From contig NZ_FNBH01000006.1 in the NCBI RefSeq assembly GCF_900102265.1, positions 1 through 64,000 on the forward strand: a stretch of 64,000 nt of DNA, given 5' to 3'. Positions 1 to 8,491 of the stretch are shown one piece after another (position 1 is the stretch's first letter; each line of letters begins with the position of its first letter). Origin of the DNA: Epilithonimonas hungarica. GTDB taxonomy: Bacteria; Bacteroidota; Bacteroidia; Flavobacteriales; Weeksellaceae. Below the pieces are notes generated by a model. It searched no databases. It had not been told where the DNA came from and was given only the letters and a program-made list of their open reading frames with translations. The position numbers were made by a program, and so were the translations under genes.

Positions 1-2120
1 ATCAAATTGTTGTTCGCCTGGTTGAAACTCTTCTCCGAGATATCCGTCAAGGAATTACTATTGGAATCGTATGTGATATCTGTCGTCGTGATCTTGTCAA
101 AGAAAGATTCTGCAGTGTAGATAACCCTACCATTAGAGCCCGAATACATATATTGTGTTGATTCATCAAATGTTGGAAAACTATAATCATATTTGGTCTC
201 ATTTCTCTTGATGTTATTAACATCATACACCTCCTTCTTTTCTAAAAGACCGTTCTTAACCAGATTGAAATGAGGTATTGCCAACTCATTATTGAAAATA
301 TGATTAGGATAATCATCAGCTGTCTTGAAGTAATATTTCGTATAACCCGCCTTATCACTCTCCGTTATTTTGAGGTTCTTATAAATCATTACTCCCTCTT
401 CACTCAAAGATGATACACCACTGGACAATCCTGAACCATCAAAAAGACTGTAATCATAGTTGATGCTCTTTTTTAACTCATAGGTCTCCGTCCCATTATC
501 ATAATGTGTAGAGTTTTCGGCCAGATCATAGAATTTCATACTTTCAAGCACCAGACTTCCTGATATGACATTTTCGTATGGCGGAGGCAAATAGGTTTTC
601 TCAACTATGGTAAATTTGCCTTTCCCCCCCGTTCCTGTTACCTGAAGATATACATTATGGTCCGGTTCTATTATATAGGTACCTGTATCAGTTCTAGAAT
701 GTTCCGCGGCACCGACTACAGTGGGATCTACCAAGCGGTATTCAAAACTCATCGGCAGATCCCCACCTAAGCTAGGATTATCAGTGGTTCCATTGGGATA
801 CCATTCCAGTCTTTGAAATCCTACCTTTATCTGGGTTCTTGGTCTGTGTAAAAACCAGGATGAACGCAAAGGGTAATTTCTGTTTTGATTTTTGGTATCG
901 ATAACGATCTCCCTCTCTGTCGTATAAAAACTGATTCCATAAACAAATACATTAGGATTTTGTATATAACCAATAAACGCCGCGCTGTTTAAATCTCTTG
1001 GGGAGGCTATTTTAGTGTAATCAAAATTATATTCGATCTTTTTGCCGGAAGAGAACTTGACCATATTCAATATGCCCAGATCTAAAGGAGGGGGCAGGAT
1101 CGTACCATAAGGTACATAAGGATAGACCTTATAACTAAGATCAACTTTATCAATTATAACATCATTTTTATCTACGTTTAGGATTTTGTGAAGATCTCTG
1201 CTATAGATCTGATTAAATTCGAATTCATATGGTGTGCCCGTGTCTATATCTAATATACTTTTTGATATGAAATTTTCTTTATGGTCCTTCAAAGTAACGC
1301 TATAAATATAGTAACTGTCCTGTAATGGAAACCTATCATTATAACTATTGCTGTATCCATGCACAAAATTGACACTTCCATATGCTGTTGTAACTTTTTG
1401 CGGTAGGTAATACCATGCATCATTGTCCTCGTTCGCATATCTTGCATTGCTGAACGTTACCACTATTCTATTTGAGGCATCCTCTACCCTTGTCACATAG
1501 AAATTATTCCTTAATTTCATTGTAGGTTGTCCTCCATATGGAGTGTAATAAACCATTTTACTCTGATCATAGTCTGTAAAATAATATTTGTATCCCTTGC
1601 TATCCGTTACCGTAAAGGACTGTACGATTCTAGCCTCTCCTGCCCAAGTAGTTGCAATTCTCTGGCAATCGATAATCAGGTTGCTGGGAGTCAGTTTGAT
1701 GATTTTATAAGTGTCATTGGGATAAGTGCCTTTTTTTTCAAATTTGAAACTTCCTTGCTCGCCATTGAGATTGTAATAATAAATATCATCCCAATACCAT
1801 TCTTTTGCTTCTATAGTATCTATCTCGTCAGGTGATTCATTATTCACGCTTCTTGTAATTGTGAAATTACTTCCTGTTAGTGCCCAGTTCTTTGCGATCA
1901 GACCTGAAAAACCCCCTCTTTTATAGGCATTGGCATTATAAGCCAGTCCAAAATTGATGGTCATATCCTTTGTGGCCGGAAGGCTTGTTAAGGGAAACGA
2001 TATGTCAGGTACACCCGTCTGATAGGCTGCAGGGGTATTGACGGAAGCGGCCAGGGAATTGTCCTGACCCTTGTAAAATATTCCTATCGATAATATTAGT
2101 AATAATTGTAATTTTCTCAT
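1..2120 (-). CDS. Large secreted RHS-like protein, N-terminal 706 residues (runs off the window)
   Basis: The minus frame is open from an ATG at 2120 to the window edge with no stop, so only the N-terminal part is visible. It starts with a signal peptide (MRKLQLLLILSIGIFYKGQ), followed by a segment typical of Bacteroidetes RHS-type proteins: NTPAAYQTGVPDISFPL, then a beta-rich region full of Tyr, Asn and Asp. RHS-family proteins of this phylum are large wall- or surface-located proteins, often with a variable C-terminal domain, but that end lies outside the window. Only 6 nt separate its start from the stop of the upstream T9SS cargo gene, so the two are probably co-transcribed. The family call rests on overall character; no complete YD repeat is seen here. 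Confidence 0.7.
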   Translation of the reverse strand, partial: MRKLQLLLILSIGIFYKGQDNSLAASVNTPAAYQTGVPDISFPLTSLPATKDMTINFGLAYNANAYKRGGFSGLIAKNWALTGSNFTITRSVNNESPDEIDTIEAKEWYWDDIYYYNLNGEQGSFKFEKKGTYPNDTYKIIKLTPSNLIIDCQRIATTWAGEARIVQSFTVTDSKGYKYYFTDYDQSKMVYYTPYGGQPTMKLRNNFYVTRVEDASNRIVVTFSNARYANEDNDAWYYLPQKVTTAYGSVNFVHGYSNSYNDRFPLQDSYYIYSVTLKDHKENFISKSILDIDTGTPYEFEFNQIYSRDLHKILNVDKNDVIIDKVDLSYKVYPYVPYGTILPPPLDLGILNMVKFSSGKKIEYNFDYTKIASPRDLNSAAFIGYIQNPNVFVYGISFYTTEREIVIDTKNQNRNYPLRSSWFLHRPRTQIKVGFQRLEWYPNGTTDNPSLGGDLPMSFEYRLVDPTVVGAAEHSRTDTGTYIIEPDHNVYLQVTGTGGKGKFTIVEKTYLPPPYENVISGSLVLESMKFYDLAENSTHYDNGTETYELKKSINYDYSLFDGSGLSSGVSSLSEEGVMIYKNLKITESDKAGYTKYYFKTADDYPNHIFNNELAIPHFNLVKNGLLEKKEVYDVNNIKRNETKYDYSFPTFDESTQYMYSGSNGRVIYTAESFFDKITTTDITYDSNSNSLTDISEKSFNQANNNL

Positions 2121-2126
2121 AGTGTT

Positions 2127-3785
2127 TTATTCTTTCACGATCTTAGTAGTTAGTTTTTTATCTTTCTGTGTCGGGATATTGGCTTTGATAACATAAACAC
2201 CCTGCGGAAGTTTACTGGTATCAACCTTGGTAACTTTATTCTTTGTTTGCAGTTGTTGGATCACTTTCCCAGCCATATCATAAACATAGATATCTGCACT
2301 TTGGTAGTCCAGTCCTATCTCCACATAGGCATGGTCCCTCACAGGATTCGGGTAGATCCGGATATCCTTGTTCTCCATCAGGTCATCCAGCTGTTCATCT
2401 CTAAGCTTCACTATTTTCCAGTTCTCCTTGCCCAATTCCTCCGCGCTTGTTCCGGCCAAAAGGTATGAAGCATCACTTTGTAATTTCGCAGAGACCAGTC
2501 GTTCCTCATTCTTCTTCTCCTTTCCTTCAACATACTTGCGCCATCCCTCCTTGCCATTCGTGTCAATATACAGCATCCAGAACTTCTCATCATCCTTCTC
2601 CATCTTCTCCTCTGCCTGGGTATAACCACCAAGCAAGAAGCCTTTATCCTCACTATAGTTATCCTTGTTGGTCTTTCTGATAACATCCAGACTCATAGCA
2701 ACATCACGGTTACCAAAGCTGTAGTTTTTCTGCCATATATCATTACCCGATTTATCCAAATTGATAACCCATAAATCGGTTCCTTCTTTGATATCTCCTT
2801 TCTTGTTGCCCGACGAACTGCTTCTGCTTTCCCCTGCAATGATGTATCCATTCTGGGTATTGGCAATAGCTTTTGGCCTGTCATCGCCTGTTCCTCCATA
2901 GGTCTTTTGCCACTCTATATTGGCGTTCTTGTCCAGTTTCACGATCCAATAATCTCCATTCCCAAAACCGTCCTCGGACTTACCAATGAAAGTTTTTACG
3001 GTTGAAGTTATTTCTGGGTTTATATTTTCGCTCGAGGTATTGGGGGCATTATTTTGAGAATGAGTTCTGTCAGTATTATTGATGTTGACGGCCTTTCCGG
3101 AAGTGGAGTAAACAAGCAAAACAACACCTCCATCCGGAGTAGGGATCATATCTGTGACTTCATCCAAAGCCTTTCCTCCCAGAATAATGGTTTGTTTTAA
3201 CTTGCCATCTTTTTCCAGTTTTGAGACAAACACATCCTTGGAACCGAACAGCTTTTTATGATTGTTAATATTCCCTGCAACAAAGAAGCCTTGATCTGTA
3301 GATTGTACTATCGCAGAAGCCTCATCGTTGCTCTTTGTACCCAATGTCTTTTGCCAGAGTTCCTCCCCATTTTCATTTAATCTAAGCAACCATAGGTCGC
3401 TCCCGCCAAAATTATTCTCATTTTTATCTCCCGAAATATTGGAAAACGAAGTACCTACCAAAGCGAATCCACCCTCTTCTGTTGCAATGCTTGATGCAAG
3501 ATAATCGTGCCTACTTCCCCCAAAATATCTCTCCCAGAGTTTGGAGCCCTGTTGGTCGAGTTTTACAATATGATAGTCGTAACCTGAGTTTTGCTTCTGA
3601 CCTCCGTCTTCGGTCTTCCGACTTTGAATGGAGCTTCCCGAAAGCAATATCTGCCTGTCAATAGTAGAGGTCATCGTCGTGAGAAAATCCTGTGTGGAGG
3701 AAGGGATATCCCTCTGCCAGCTCACCTTTTGGGCATGGACATGGCACAGGACAAGAATGCCCACGCCGATGCTGAGTCTTTTCAT
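2127..3785 (-). CDS. T9SS type A sorting domain-containing protein
   Basis: A 552-residue exported protein. The start is set at the ATG at 3785, because it opens a clear signal peptide (MKRLSIGVGILVLCHVHAQ); the frame stays open 43 codons further upstream, but that extension looks like translated leader. The body holds repeated blade-like units with motifs of the type W-L-x-x-L-x-E-N-G-x-E-L-W-Q-K-T and D-x-G-F-x-x-A-G, which suggests a beta-propeller. The last ~80 residues are a type A C-terminal sorting domain (IRIYPNPVRDHAYVEI ... LPQGVYVIKA ... KIVKE), the signal for export and anchoring by the type IX system. Ligand or function is unknown. It probably forms an operon with the RHS-like gene 6 nt downstream. 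Confidence 0.88.
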   Translation of the reverse strand: MKRLSIGVGILVLCHVHAQKVSWQRDIPSSTQDFLTTMTSTIDRQILLSGSSIQSRKTEDGGQKQNSGYDYHIVKLDQQGSKLWERYFGGSRHDYLASSIATEEGGFALVGTSFSNISGDKNENNFGGSDLWLLRLNENGEELWQKTLGTKSNDEASAIVQSTDQGFFVAGNINNHKKLFGSKDVFVSKLEKDGKLKQTIILGGKALDEVTDMIPTPDGGVVLLVYSTSGKAVNINNTDRTHSQNNAPNTSSENINPEITSTVKTFIGKSEDGFGNGDYWIVKLDKNANIEWQKTYGGTGDDRPKAIANTQNGYIIAGESRSSSSGNKKGDIKEGTDLWVINLDKSGNDIWQKNYSFGNRDVAMSLDVIRKTNKDNYSEDKGFLLGGYTQAEEKMEKDDEKFWMLYIDTNGKEGWRKYVEGKEKKNEERLVSAKLQSDASYLLAGTSAEELGKENWKIVKLRDEQLDDLMENKDIRIYPNPVRDHAYVEIGLDYQSADIYVYDMAGKVIQQLQTKNKVTKVDTSKLPQGVYVIKANIPTQKDKKLTTKIVKE

Positions 3786-3960
3786 GTTATGAGTTTTTTT
3801 AATTGTTATTCTCTCGATGCAATGATAGCAAGGAGATGCGACAAAACGTGTCGCTTTATAATTTGCTTTAAAAATAATTATTTTTTTTAGAATCACCTTA
3901 CGGAAAAACCACAATAATCAATGTTTTCTGTAATGATTTCCGAAATTATCCCCATCGAAT

Positions 3961-4037
3961 TATCGAACAAGCATCGAACATAGGATATACAAAGGATATA
4001 CAACTATCGAAGAACGGATATACAAGGGATATACAAA
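3961..4037. repeat. Seven-unit 11-bp tandem array upstream of the T9SS cargo gene
   Basis: Seven consecutive 11-mers start at 3961, 3972, 3983, 3994, 4005, 4016 and 4027. Three are of type nATCGAACAAn / TATCGAAGAAC and four of type GGATATACAAn. Copies of GGATATACAA lie at 3983, 3994, 4016 and 4027, exactly 11, 22 and 11 bp apart. The array lies about 180 bp upstream of the T9SS gene start. The rest of the 404-bp spacer (3786-4189) is AT-rich, with a small 6-bp hairpin at 3838-3854 and nothing else recognised. Confidence 0.75.
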
Positions 4038-4189
4038 CTCACTTATTATGTTAAATTCAAAATCATAAACAACTAATTATAAACATCTTGAAAATATAAC
4101 ACGACAAATTTTGACGCATCAAGGAACTTTGGGATATAAAAAATCCCTCGCCAAAAACGAAGGACTTGATGAAATATGAATGTTTGTTT

Positions 4190-4831
4190 TTATTTCTGAC
4201 CCAGAAAATATTCCGCCTCAGCTTCTCCCCATTTTGGGTCAAGGGAAGATTTTGATTTGTAAGTACCGAACTGCTCAATCGCTTTTTTGAACAACTCAGC
4301 ACCCTTTGTTTTGCTACCACCGAATTGCTCCGGCGTGAAATAAGCATCTTCTGCTTGTAGAACTGTGATTCTCGGATTGTTTGGGTCCAATTCCTGAGCT
4401 TTAGCCAATGCTTGTTGTGCAATCGGTGCTTCGCTCATATATCTGGACATCGGGTCTGCCATCATTCTAAGTCCGCTGGCCATTTTTTTCAGGATAAAAA
4501 GCTCAGCATTGTTTGGACTGAGAGCTTCTGCCTTGGCAATATATTTCTCTGCATCGGCGGCAACTACATCTAAACCAGATTTATCATCCCCTCGCATCAG
4601 GATTCTTCCCTTTTGGATGGTTGCAAATGCGGCGTAATAGTAAGGTAGCCATTGCGTACTTTCCTTGATCCCGATCCTGTCAAAATCGTTGGCCAAAGCT
4701 GTGAACTCATCGGGTGTTTTGTGATCTTCCACACTAGCAATTTTCTCCGTCATTGCTTTTTCAAATGCTGTTTGAGCAAATGCTGTAAATCCTATTAAGG
4801 AAAGGCTGATTGTTAAGATTAATTTTTTCAT
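4190..4831 (-). CDS. Exported TPR-like protein of unknown function
   Basis: A 213-residue protein with a signal peptide (MKKLILTISLSLIGFTAFAQ) and an all-helical body. Motifs such as A-E-K-Y-I-A-K-A-E-A-L-S-P-N-N-A-E and A-L-A-K-A-Q-E-L-D-P-N-N-P-R have the A-x-x-P-x-N pattern of tetratricopeptide repeats. A periplasmic scaffold or chaperone role is possible, but no specific function can be read. Its promoter region carries the same -7 element and LytTR-like operator, at the same spacing, as the TonB receptor gene upstream, so the two are probably co-regulated although separately transcribed. Confidence 0.75.
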   Translation of the reverse strand: MKKLILTISLSLIGFTAFAQTAFEKAMTEKIASVEDHKTPDEFTALANDFDRIGIKESTQWLPYYYAAFATIQKGRILMRGDDKSGLDVVAADAEKYIAKAEALSPNNAELFILKKMASGLRMMADPMSRYMSEAPIAQQALAKAQELDPNNPRITVLQAEDAYFTPEQFGGSKTKGAELFKKAIEQFGTYKSKSSLDPKWGEAEAEYFLGQK

Positions 4832-4868
4832 AATGAATATTTTTATTTGTTATTTTAAATTTCTGATT

Positions 4869-4939
4869 CAAAGATAGAATGATTGTTCTTTCAATTAAAT
4901 TTTATTCTACCGAACTGTGATTTTTTATGTCTGAGCTGT
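4869..4939 (-). promoter_or_regulatory. Promoter with LytTR-type operator (TPR-like gene)
   Basis: On the minus strand a perfect Bacteroidetes -7 element TATCTTTG lies at 4869-4876. 33 nt upstream of it are two 9-mers in direct orientation, ACAGTTCGG (4910-4918) and ACAGCTCAG (4931-4939), separated by exactly 12 nt. This matches the LytTR-family operator layout (9 bp, 12-bp gap, 9 bp; core GTT followed by N-R-K). The start codon is at 4831, leaving a leader of about 30 nt. Confidence 0.7.
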
Positions 4940-5045
4940 AATTCGAAAGATTTTATCGCAAAGAATCTATTAAGTTCAAAGATTCAGTAATTTGAATTTA
5001 AATAAGACCCACAGAACTTTTGTGCCTTTTGTGGTTTTAAATCAT

Positions 5046-7277
5046 TTACAAATTATTATTAATCGCATCATTCGTCTTATCAACTCCAAAACTTACGAAG
5101 ACTCCTACAAAAACAAACGTATTCACTGGCGGTCTAACAGCTGTTCTGCTATTGCCATCAGCAGAATAATTATAGCCGTAAATATTTTTATTTCCAAGAA
5201 TATTATTGATGCTCAAAACAAATACAGTAAATGACTTCAAATCTTTCTTGCCAACGCTTGGAACATAATTGATACTGAAATTCAGCCCGCTGTAATCTTT
5301 TAATTTCCCTTGATGGCGAACAATATTCTCTCCATTTTCGGAAACCAAATCATAATAAGGTCTTCCTTTGGAATAAGTATAGGACAAATTAAATCCTGTT
5401 TTCCATTCCATTACAAACTTCTTCGCCACCGCATTGAAAGTATGTTTTGAAGCAAAATTCGGAGCTAAACTAAAAGGATAGTTTAAGAAGTTTCTTTTAG
5501 AATCCAGATAGGAATAAGTCAGCCAATAATCAATGTCTTTGAACGTTTTTTTATCTCTCCAGAATAATTCGATTCCTTTCGCAAAACCTTTTCCCGCATT
5601 GCTATTTGCAATTTGATAATATTGGTTATTTGCCGAAGAGACATTGTCTGCTAATGAAATGGTTTTGATCAGATCATCGTATTTTTTATAAAATGCCTCA
5701 AATCTCAAACTTCTCCCATCCGAATTTTTCTGAATCTGAAAGATATAATGGTCTGCTCTCTGAAAATCAAAATTCTTGCTGTAAAGATATTTGCTTTCCG
5801 GATTTTGATAGAAGATTCCGTAAGCCAGAGAAGTTGTCCAGTCTTTGGAAATTCTGTAAGCCAAAGCAGCTCTTGGTGAGAAATTCCATTTATCAAGATA
5901 AGAAGAATGTTCTGTTCTGGCTCCGATTTTTGCGGTTAGATTATTAGTAAATATCAAGTCGGTTTCTGCAAAGGCTGAAGAGATCAAATCTTTATAATCT
6001 CTTTCAAATGTTCCATATTTCATCGTTTCATCAGCATTATTCAGTTCAAATCCTGCTCTCAAAACACTTGCTTTGTTGATTTTTCTTTCAACAACTGCTT
6101 TTGCATTGATGTAATTGGATTGGTTGTTGATTGGCGTATTAGATAGCTCAACATTATCTTTAAAAGTCACAAAATTCAAGTCGCTGGAATTGTATGTATA
6201 AGACGTTCCGATATTCAAAAGATACTTCCCGAATTTCTCTCTATAAGACAGGTTATGATACATATTCTGACCTTTCAGACTGACCATATTTTTGTCAGAA
6301 TCCGGCTCCAGGCTCTCCGATCCTACTGCCATTTTATTTTCATCTACGCTTCCATAATATTTGATGAAACCTCCTTTTTTGGTTTTGATTCTGAAATTCC
6401 CATCGAATCCGTAACCTTGTGGATATTTGTCAAAATCTGTATTGAAGTTGAACAGTTTCCCCATCAATCCGAGATTAGAATAACCGCCTGCAACGCCCCA
6501 GGAAGCTGTTTTTTCCTGATTAAGTTTCTGATAATTGGCACTAAGGAAAATCGGGGAAACTCCGAAGTCAAATGATGTCGTATCCGGCAGATCCACACTT
6601 TCCAAAATCAAAACCGATGACAAAGCCTGCCCATAAACCGCAGAATATCCACCACTTGAAAACACATTACCTTTGAATAATGATGTATTAAAACGGTCTC
6701 TCCCGGCAATTCCCGGAACAGAATTGGTGAAATAATTATTGACCAGGTTGCCATCCATAAAGATCTTGGTTTCCACTCCAGTTCCACCTCTCACAAATAA
6801 TCCCTCACTCTCTCCTACTTTCTGAACGCCTGGTAAATAACCTAAAGCTGAGGAAATCTGTCCGTTAGCTCCGGCTGTTGTATAAACGTCCAAAGGTGTC
6901 AACAGAGCTGTCGCACGTTTCTTGTCGCTGGCTTCTATACTTCCCGCAGTAATCACCACCGCATTGATTTCACTAATTTGCTCTTTTAGATTAGCATTCA
7001 TAGAAATATCTTTTCCTTCAATTTTGACAGGAAATTCAACTTCGTCATAATTTTGTCCTGAAAAAACCAAAGTCTTATCTCCGGTTTCTGTAGTGGTGAA
7101 AGAATAATTTCCATTGGCATCCGTGGTTGCACCGTCATAAGTATCTTTAAGCGTTACATTGATGTCTTTCAATGCTTTATTCTTATAAGTTACTTTTCCG
7201 GAGATAGTAATTTGTGACCAAATACTAATGTTTACCAAAAATAATAATAGACTGATAATTTTACTTTGAGTTTTCAT
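5046..7277 (-). CDS. TonB-dependent receptor with carboxypeptidase-like regulatory domain
   Basis: A 743-residue outer-membrane receptor. A signal peptide (MKTQSKIISLLLFLVNISIW) is followed by a CarboxypepD_reg-like beta domain at about residues 22-100 (ITISGKVTYKNKALKDINVTL), then a plug domain (AVVITAGSIEASDKKRATALL ... GVETKIFMDG) and a long beta-barrel with many aromatic-rich strands. The family imports siderophores, cobalamin or oligomers using TonB energy; the substrate is not evident, and no SusD partner lies beside it, which argues against a glycan system. It stands alone, with a ~100-nt leader and a LytTR-like operator shared with the TPR-like gene. Confidence 0.88.
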   Translation of the reverse strand: MKTQSKIISLLLFLVNISIWSQITISGKVTYKNKALKDINVTLKDTYDGATTDANGNYSFTTTETGDKTLVFSGQNYDEVEFPVKIEGKDISMNANLKEQISEINAVVITAGSIEASDKKRATALLTPLDVYTTAGANGQISSALGYLPGVQKVGESEGLFVRGGTGVETKIFMDGNLVNNYFTNSVPGIAGRDRFNTSLFKGNVFSSGGYSAVYGQALSSVLILESVDLPDTTSFDFGVSPIFLSANYQKLNQEKTASWGVAGGYSNLGLMGKLFNFNTDFDKYPQGYGFDGNFRIKTKKGGFIKYYGSVDENKMAVGSESLEPDSDKNMVSLKGQNMYHNLSYREKFGKYLLNIGTSYTYNSSDLNFVTFKDNVELSNTPINNQSNYINAKAVVERKINKASVLRAGFELNNADETMKYGTFERDYKDLISSAFAETDLIFTNNLTAKIGARTEHSSYLDKWNFSPRAALAYRISKDWTTSLAYGIFYQNPESKYLYSKNFDFQRADHYIFQIQKNSDGRSLRFEAFYKKYDDLIKTISLADNVSSANNQYYQIANSNAGKGFAKGIELFWRDKKTFKDIDYWLTYSYLDSKRNFLNYPFSLAPNFASKHTFNAVAKKFVMEWKTGFNLSYTYSKGRPYYDLVSENGENIVRHQGKLKDYSGLNFSINYVPSVGKKDLKSFTVFVLSINNILGNKNIYGYNYSADGNSRTAVRPPVNTFVFVGVFVSFGVDKTNDAINNNL

Positions 7278-7381
7278 ATATTATAGTTTATTTATTGCTT
7301 TTAAGGTCATATGAAATCGTATATCTTCGTTGGGATCTATATTTCAAGATTATGGCGAATTCATATCTCTTAATATTGATT

Positions 7382-7452
7382 CAAAGATATTTCAGGGAAT
7401 ATTAATATTAAATTAATTGTAACCGAACTGTAGATATTCCTAACCGAATCGT
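7382..7452 (-). promoter_or_regulatory. Promoter with LytTR-type operator (TonB receptor gene)
   Basis: The minus strand carries -7 element TATCTTTG at 7382-7389. 33 nt upstream of it lie 9-mers ACAGTTCGG (7423-7431) and ACGATTCGG (7444-7452), 12 nt apart. The distance from -7 to operator is identical to that at 4869-4939, and the 13 nt TATCTTTGAATCA around the -7 box are identical too. Confidence 0.7.
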
Positions 7453-7455
7453 AAA

Positions 7456-7471
7456 TGTTTCACGTAAAACA
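7456..7471. other. parS-like site, one mismatch
   Basis: TGTTTCACGTAAAACA differs at one position from the ParB-binding palindrome TGTTTCACGTGAAACA. It lies in the spacer between the TonB receptor and sodC. Better copies lie at 18243 and 20151. Confidence 0.55.
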
Positions 7472-7492
7472 TTAGGTTTATAATATTGGCTT

Positions 7493-7500
7493 TAAATTTG
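7493..7500 (+). promoter_or_regulatory. Putative -7 element for the Cu/Zn SOD gene
   Basis: TAAATTTG fits the Bacteroidetes TAnnTTTG consensus and lies 30 nt before the sodC start. No convincing -33 TTG was seen at the usual distance. Confidence 0.45.
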
Positions 7501-7530
7501 TTACATCAAAAATAACAAATAAACTATCTT

Positions 7531-8031
7531 ATGAAAAATCTACTACTTGTGGGCATTGCAGGTCTTTCTTTGGCTTCGTGCAAAACGGTATCGAAACAAT
7601 ATATCGTTCGCCCAAAATCCCATACAGAAACTCAAGGGACAGCTAATTTTACACAGAAAAAAGGAAAAGTCGAAATGGATCTGAGTGTTTTCAAATTAAC
7701 ACCTGGTCTTCACGCTGTTCACATCCACGAATTTGGAAATTGTAGCGCAACAGACGCTTCATCTGCCGGCGGACATTGGAATCCATCAAAAGACGACCAC
7801 GGAAAATGGGACACAGAACACTTCCATATGGGAGATATTGGAAATCTGGAAGCTGATAAAAACGGGCAAGCACAATTGATCTTTACTACGGATAAATGGT
7901 GCCTTGGATGTGATGACCCAATGAAAAACATCATTGGAAAAGCAATCGTAATCCACGCAGGAGTTGATGATTTCCATACGCAACCTACTGGAAATGCGGG
8001 TGGTAGAGTTGGATGTGTGGAGATAAAGTAA
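7531..8031 (+). CDS. sodC: Cu/Zn superoxide dismutase, lipoprotein
   Basis: A 166-residue member of the Cu/Zn superoxide dismutase family, converting superoxide to oxygen and peroxide in the cell envelope. The N-terminus is a lipoprotein signal with lipobox LASC (Cys17). Copper ligands appear as H-I-H in HAVHIHEFGNC, the bridging His in GGHWNP and the late His in VIHAGVDD. Zinc ligands are the His in DDHGKW and the His and Asp of HFHMGDIGN. The structural disulfide pair is present (GNCSA near the copper site and GRVGCVEI at the C-terminus). Length and motif order are complete. It is monocistronic and ends in a hairpin shared with the convergent yraN gene. Confidence 0.93.
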   Translation: MKNLLLVGIAGLSLASCKTVSKQYIVRPKSHTETQGTANFTQKKGKVEMDLSVFKLTPGLHAVHIHEFGNCSATDASSAGGHWNPSKDDHGKWDTEHFHMGDIGNLEADKNGQAQLIFTTDKWCLGCDDPMKNIIGKAIVIHAGVDDFHTQPTGNAGGRVGCVEIK

Positions 8032-8053
8032 ATTAGACTTTTTAGATAATAGA

Positions 8054-8096
8054 CGGATAGATGATAGACTTTGAATGAAAATCTATCATCTATCCG
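8054..8096. terminator. Bidirectional hairpin between sodC and yraN
   Basis: A perfect 15-bp stem (8054-8068 with 8082-8096, starting CGGATAGATGATAGA) encloses a 13-nt loop between two convergent genes. Flanking T/A runs are short, so its efficiency as an intrinsic terminator is uncertain. Confidence 0.7.
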
Positions 8097-8116
8097 CCTA
8101 TATTCTTTTGAATATA

Positions 8117-8485
8117 TTATATTTCAAAACTTTGGAAAGCATCGATAATATGATGGATTTCCAAAGTTTTTTGTTTGTTCGGAAGCACCGAAATAATATC
8201 AAATCTGACTTCCTTATCAATATTATTTTCTTCGATAAAATAATTAGCTGCGGAAATTAACAATTTGATTTTCTTTTTGTTAACAGATTCCTGGGGTTCC
8301 AGAAAAGCATCTGTATTTCTAGCTTTCACTTCTACAATGACAATTTGATTCTTGAACTCAGCAATGATATCTACCTCTGCTTTCAGGTAACGGAAATTGC
8401 GAGCCAGGATCTTGTAGTGATTCTTGACTAAAAAATCAACAGCCAAGTCTTCAGCTATTTTACCAAAATCGTTGTGGTCGGCCAT
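8117..8485 (-). CDS. yraN: YraN/UPF0102 family nuclease-fold protein
   Basis: A 122-residue protein with the UPF0102 signature. The opening GKIAEDLAVDFLVKN is followed by ILARNFRYLKAEVDIIAEF and IVIVEVKAR, which give the E...D...E-x-K core of a restriction-endonuclease-like fold (Asp of EVDIIA, Glu and Lys of VEVKAR). Family members are widespread and thought to act on nucleic acids, with no settled role. The stop-to-start gap to the LD-carboxypeptidase gene upstream is only 6 nt, so the two form an operon. Confidence 0.88.
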   Translation of the reverse strand: MADHNDFGKIAEDLAVDFLVKNHYKILARNFRYLKAEVDIIAEFKNQIVIVEVKARNTDAFLEPQESVNKKKIKLLISAANYFIEENNIDKEVRFDIISVLPNKQKTLEIHHIIDAFQSFEI

Positions 8486-8491
8486 TTTAAA

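Noticed and set aside
3838-3854. GCGACA/TGTCGC hairpin before the T9SS cargo gene
   Set aside because: A 6-bp stem is too short to support a regulatory call.
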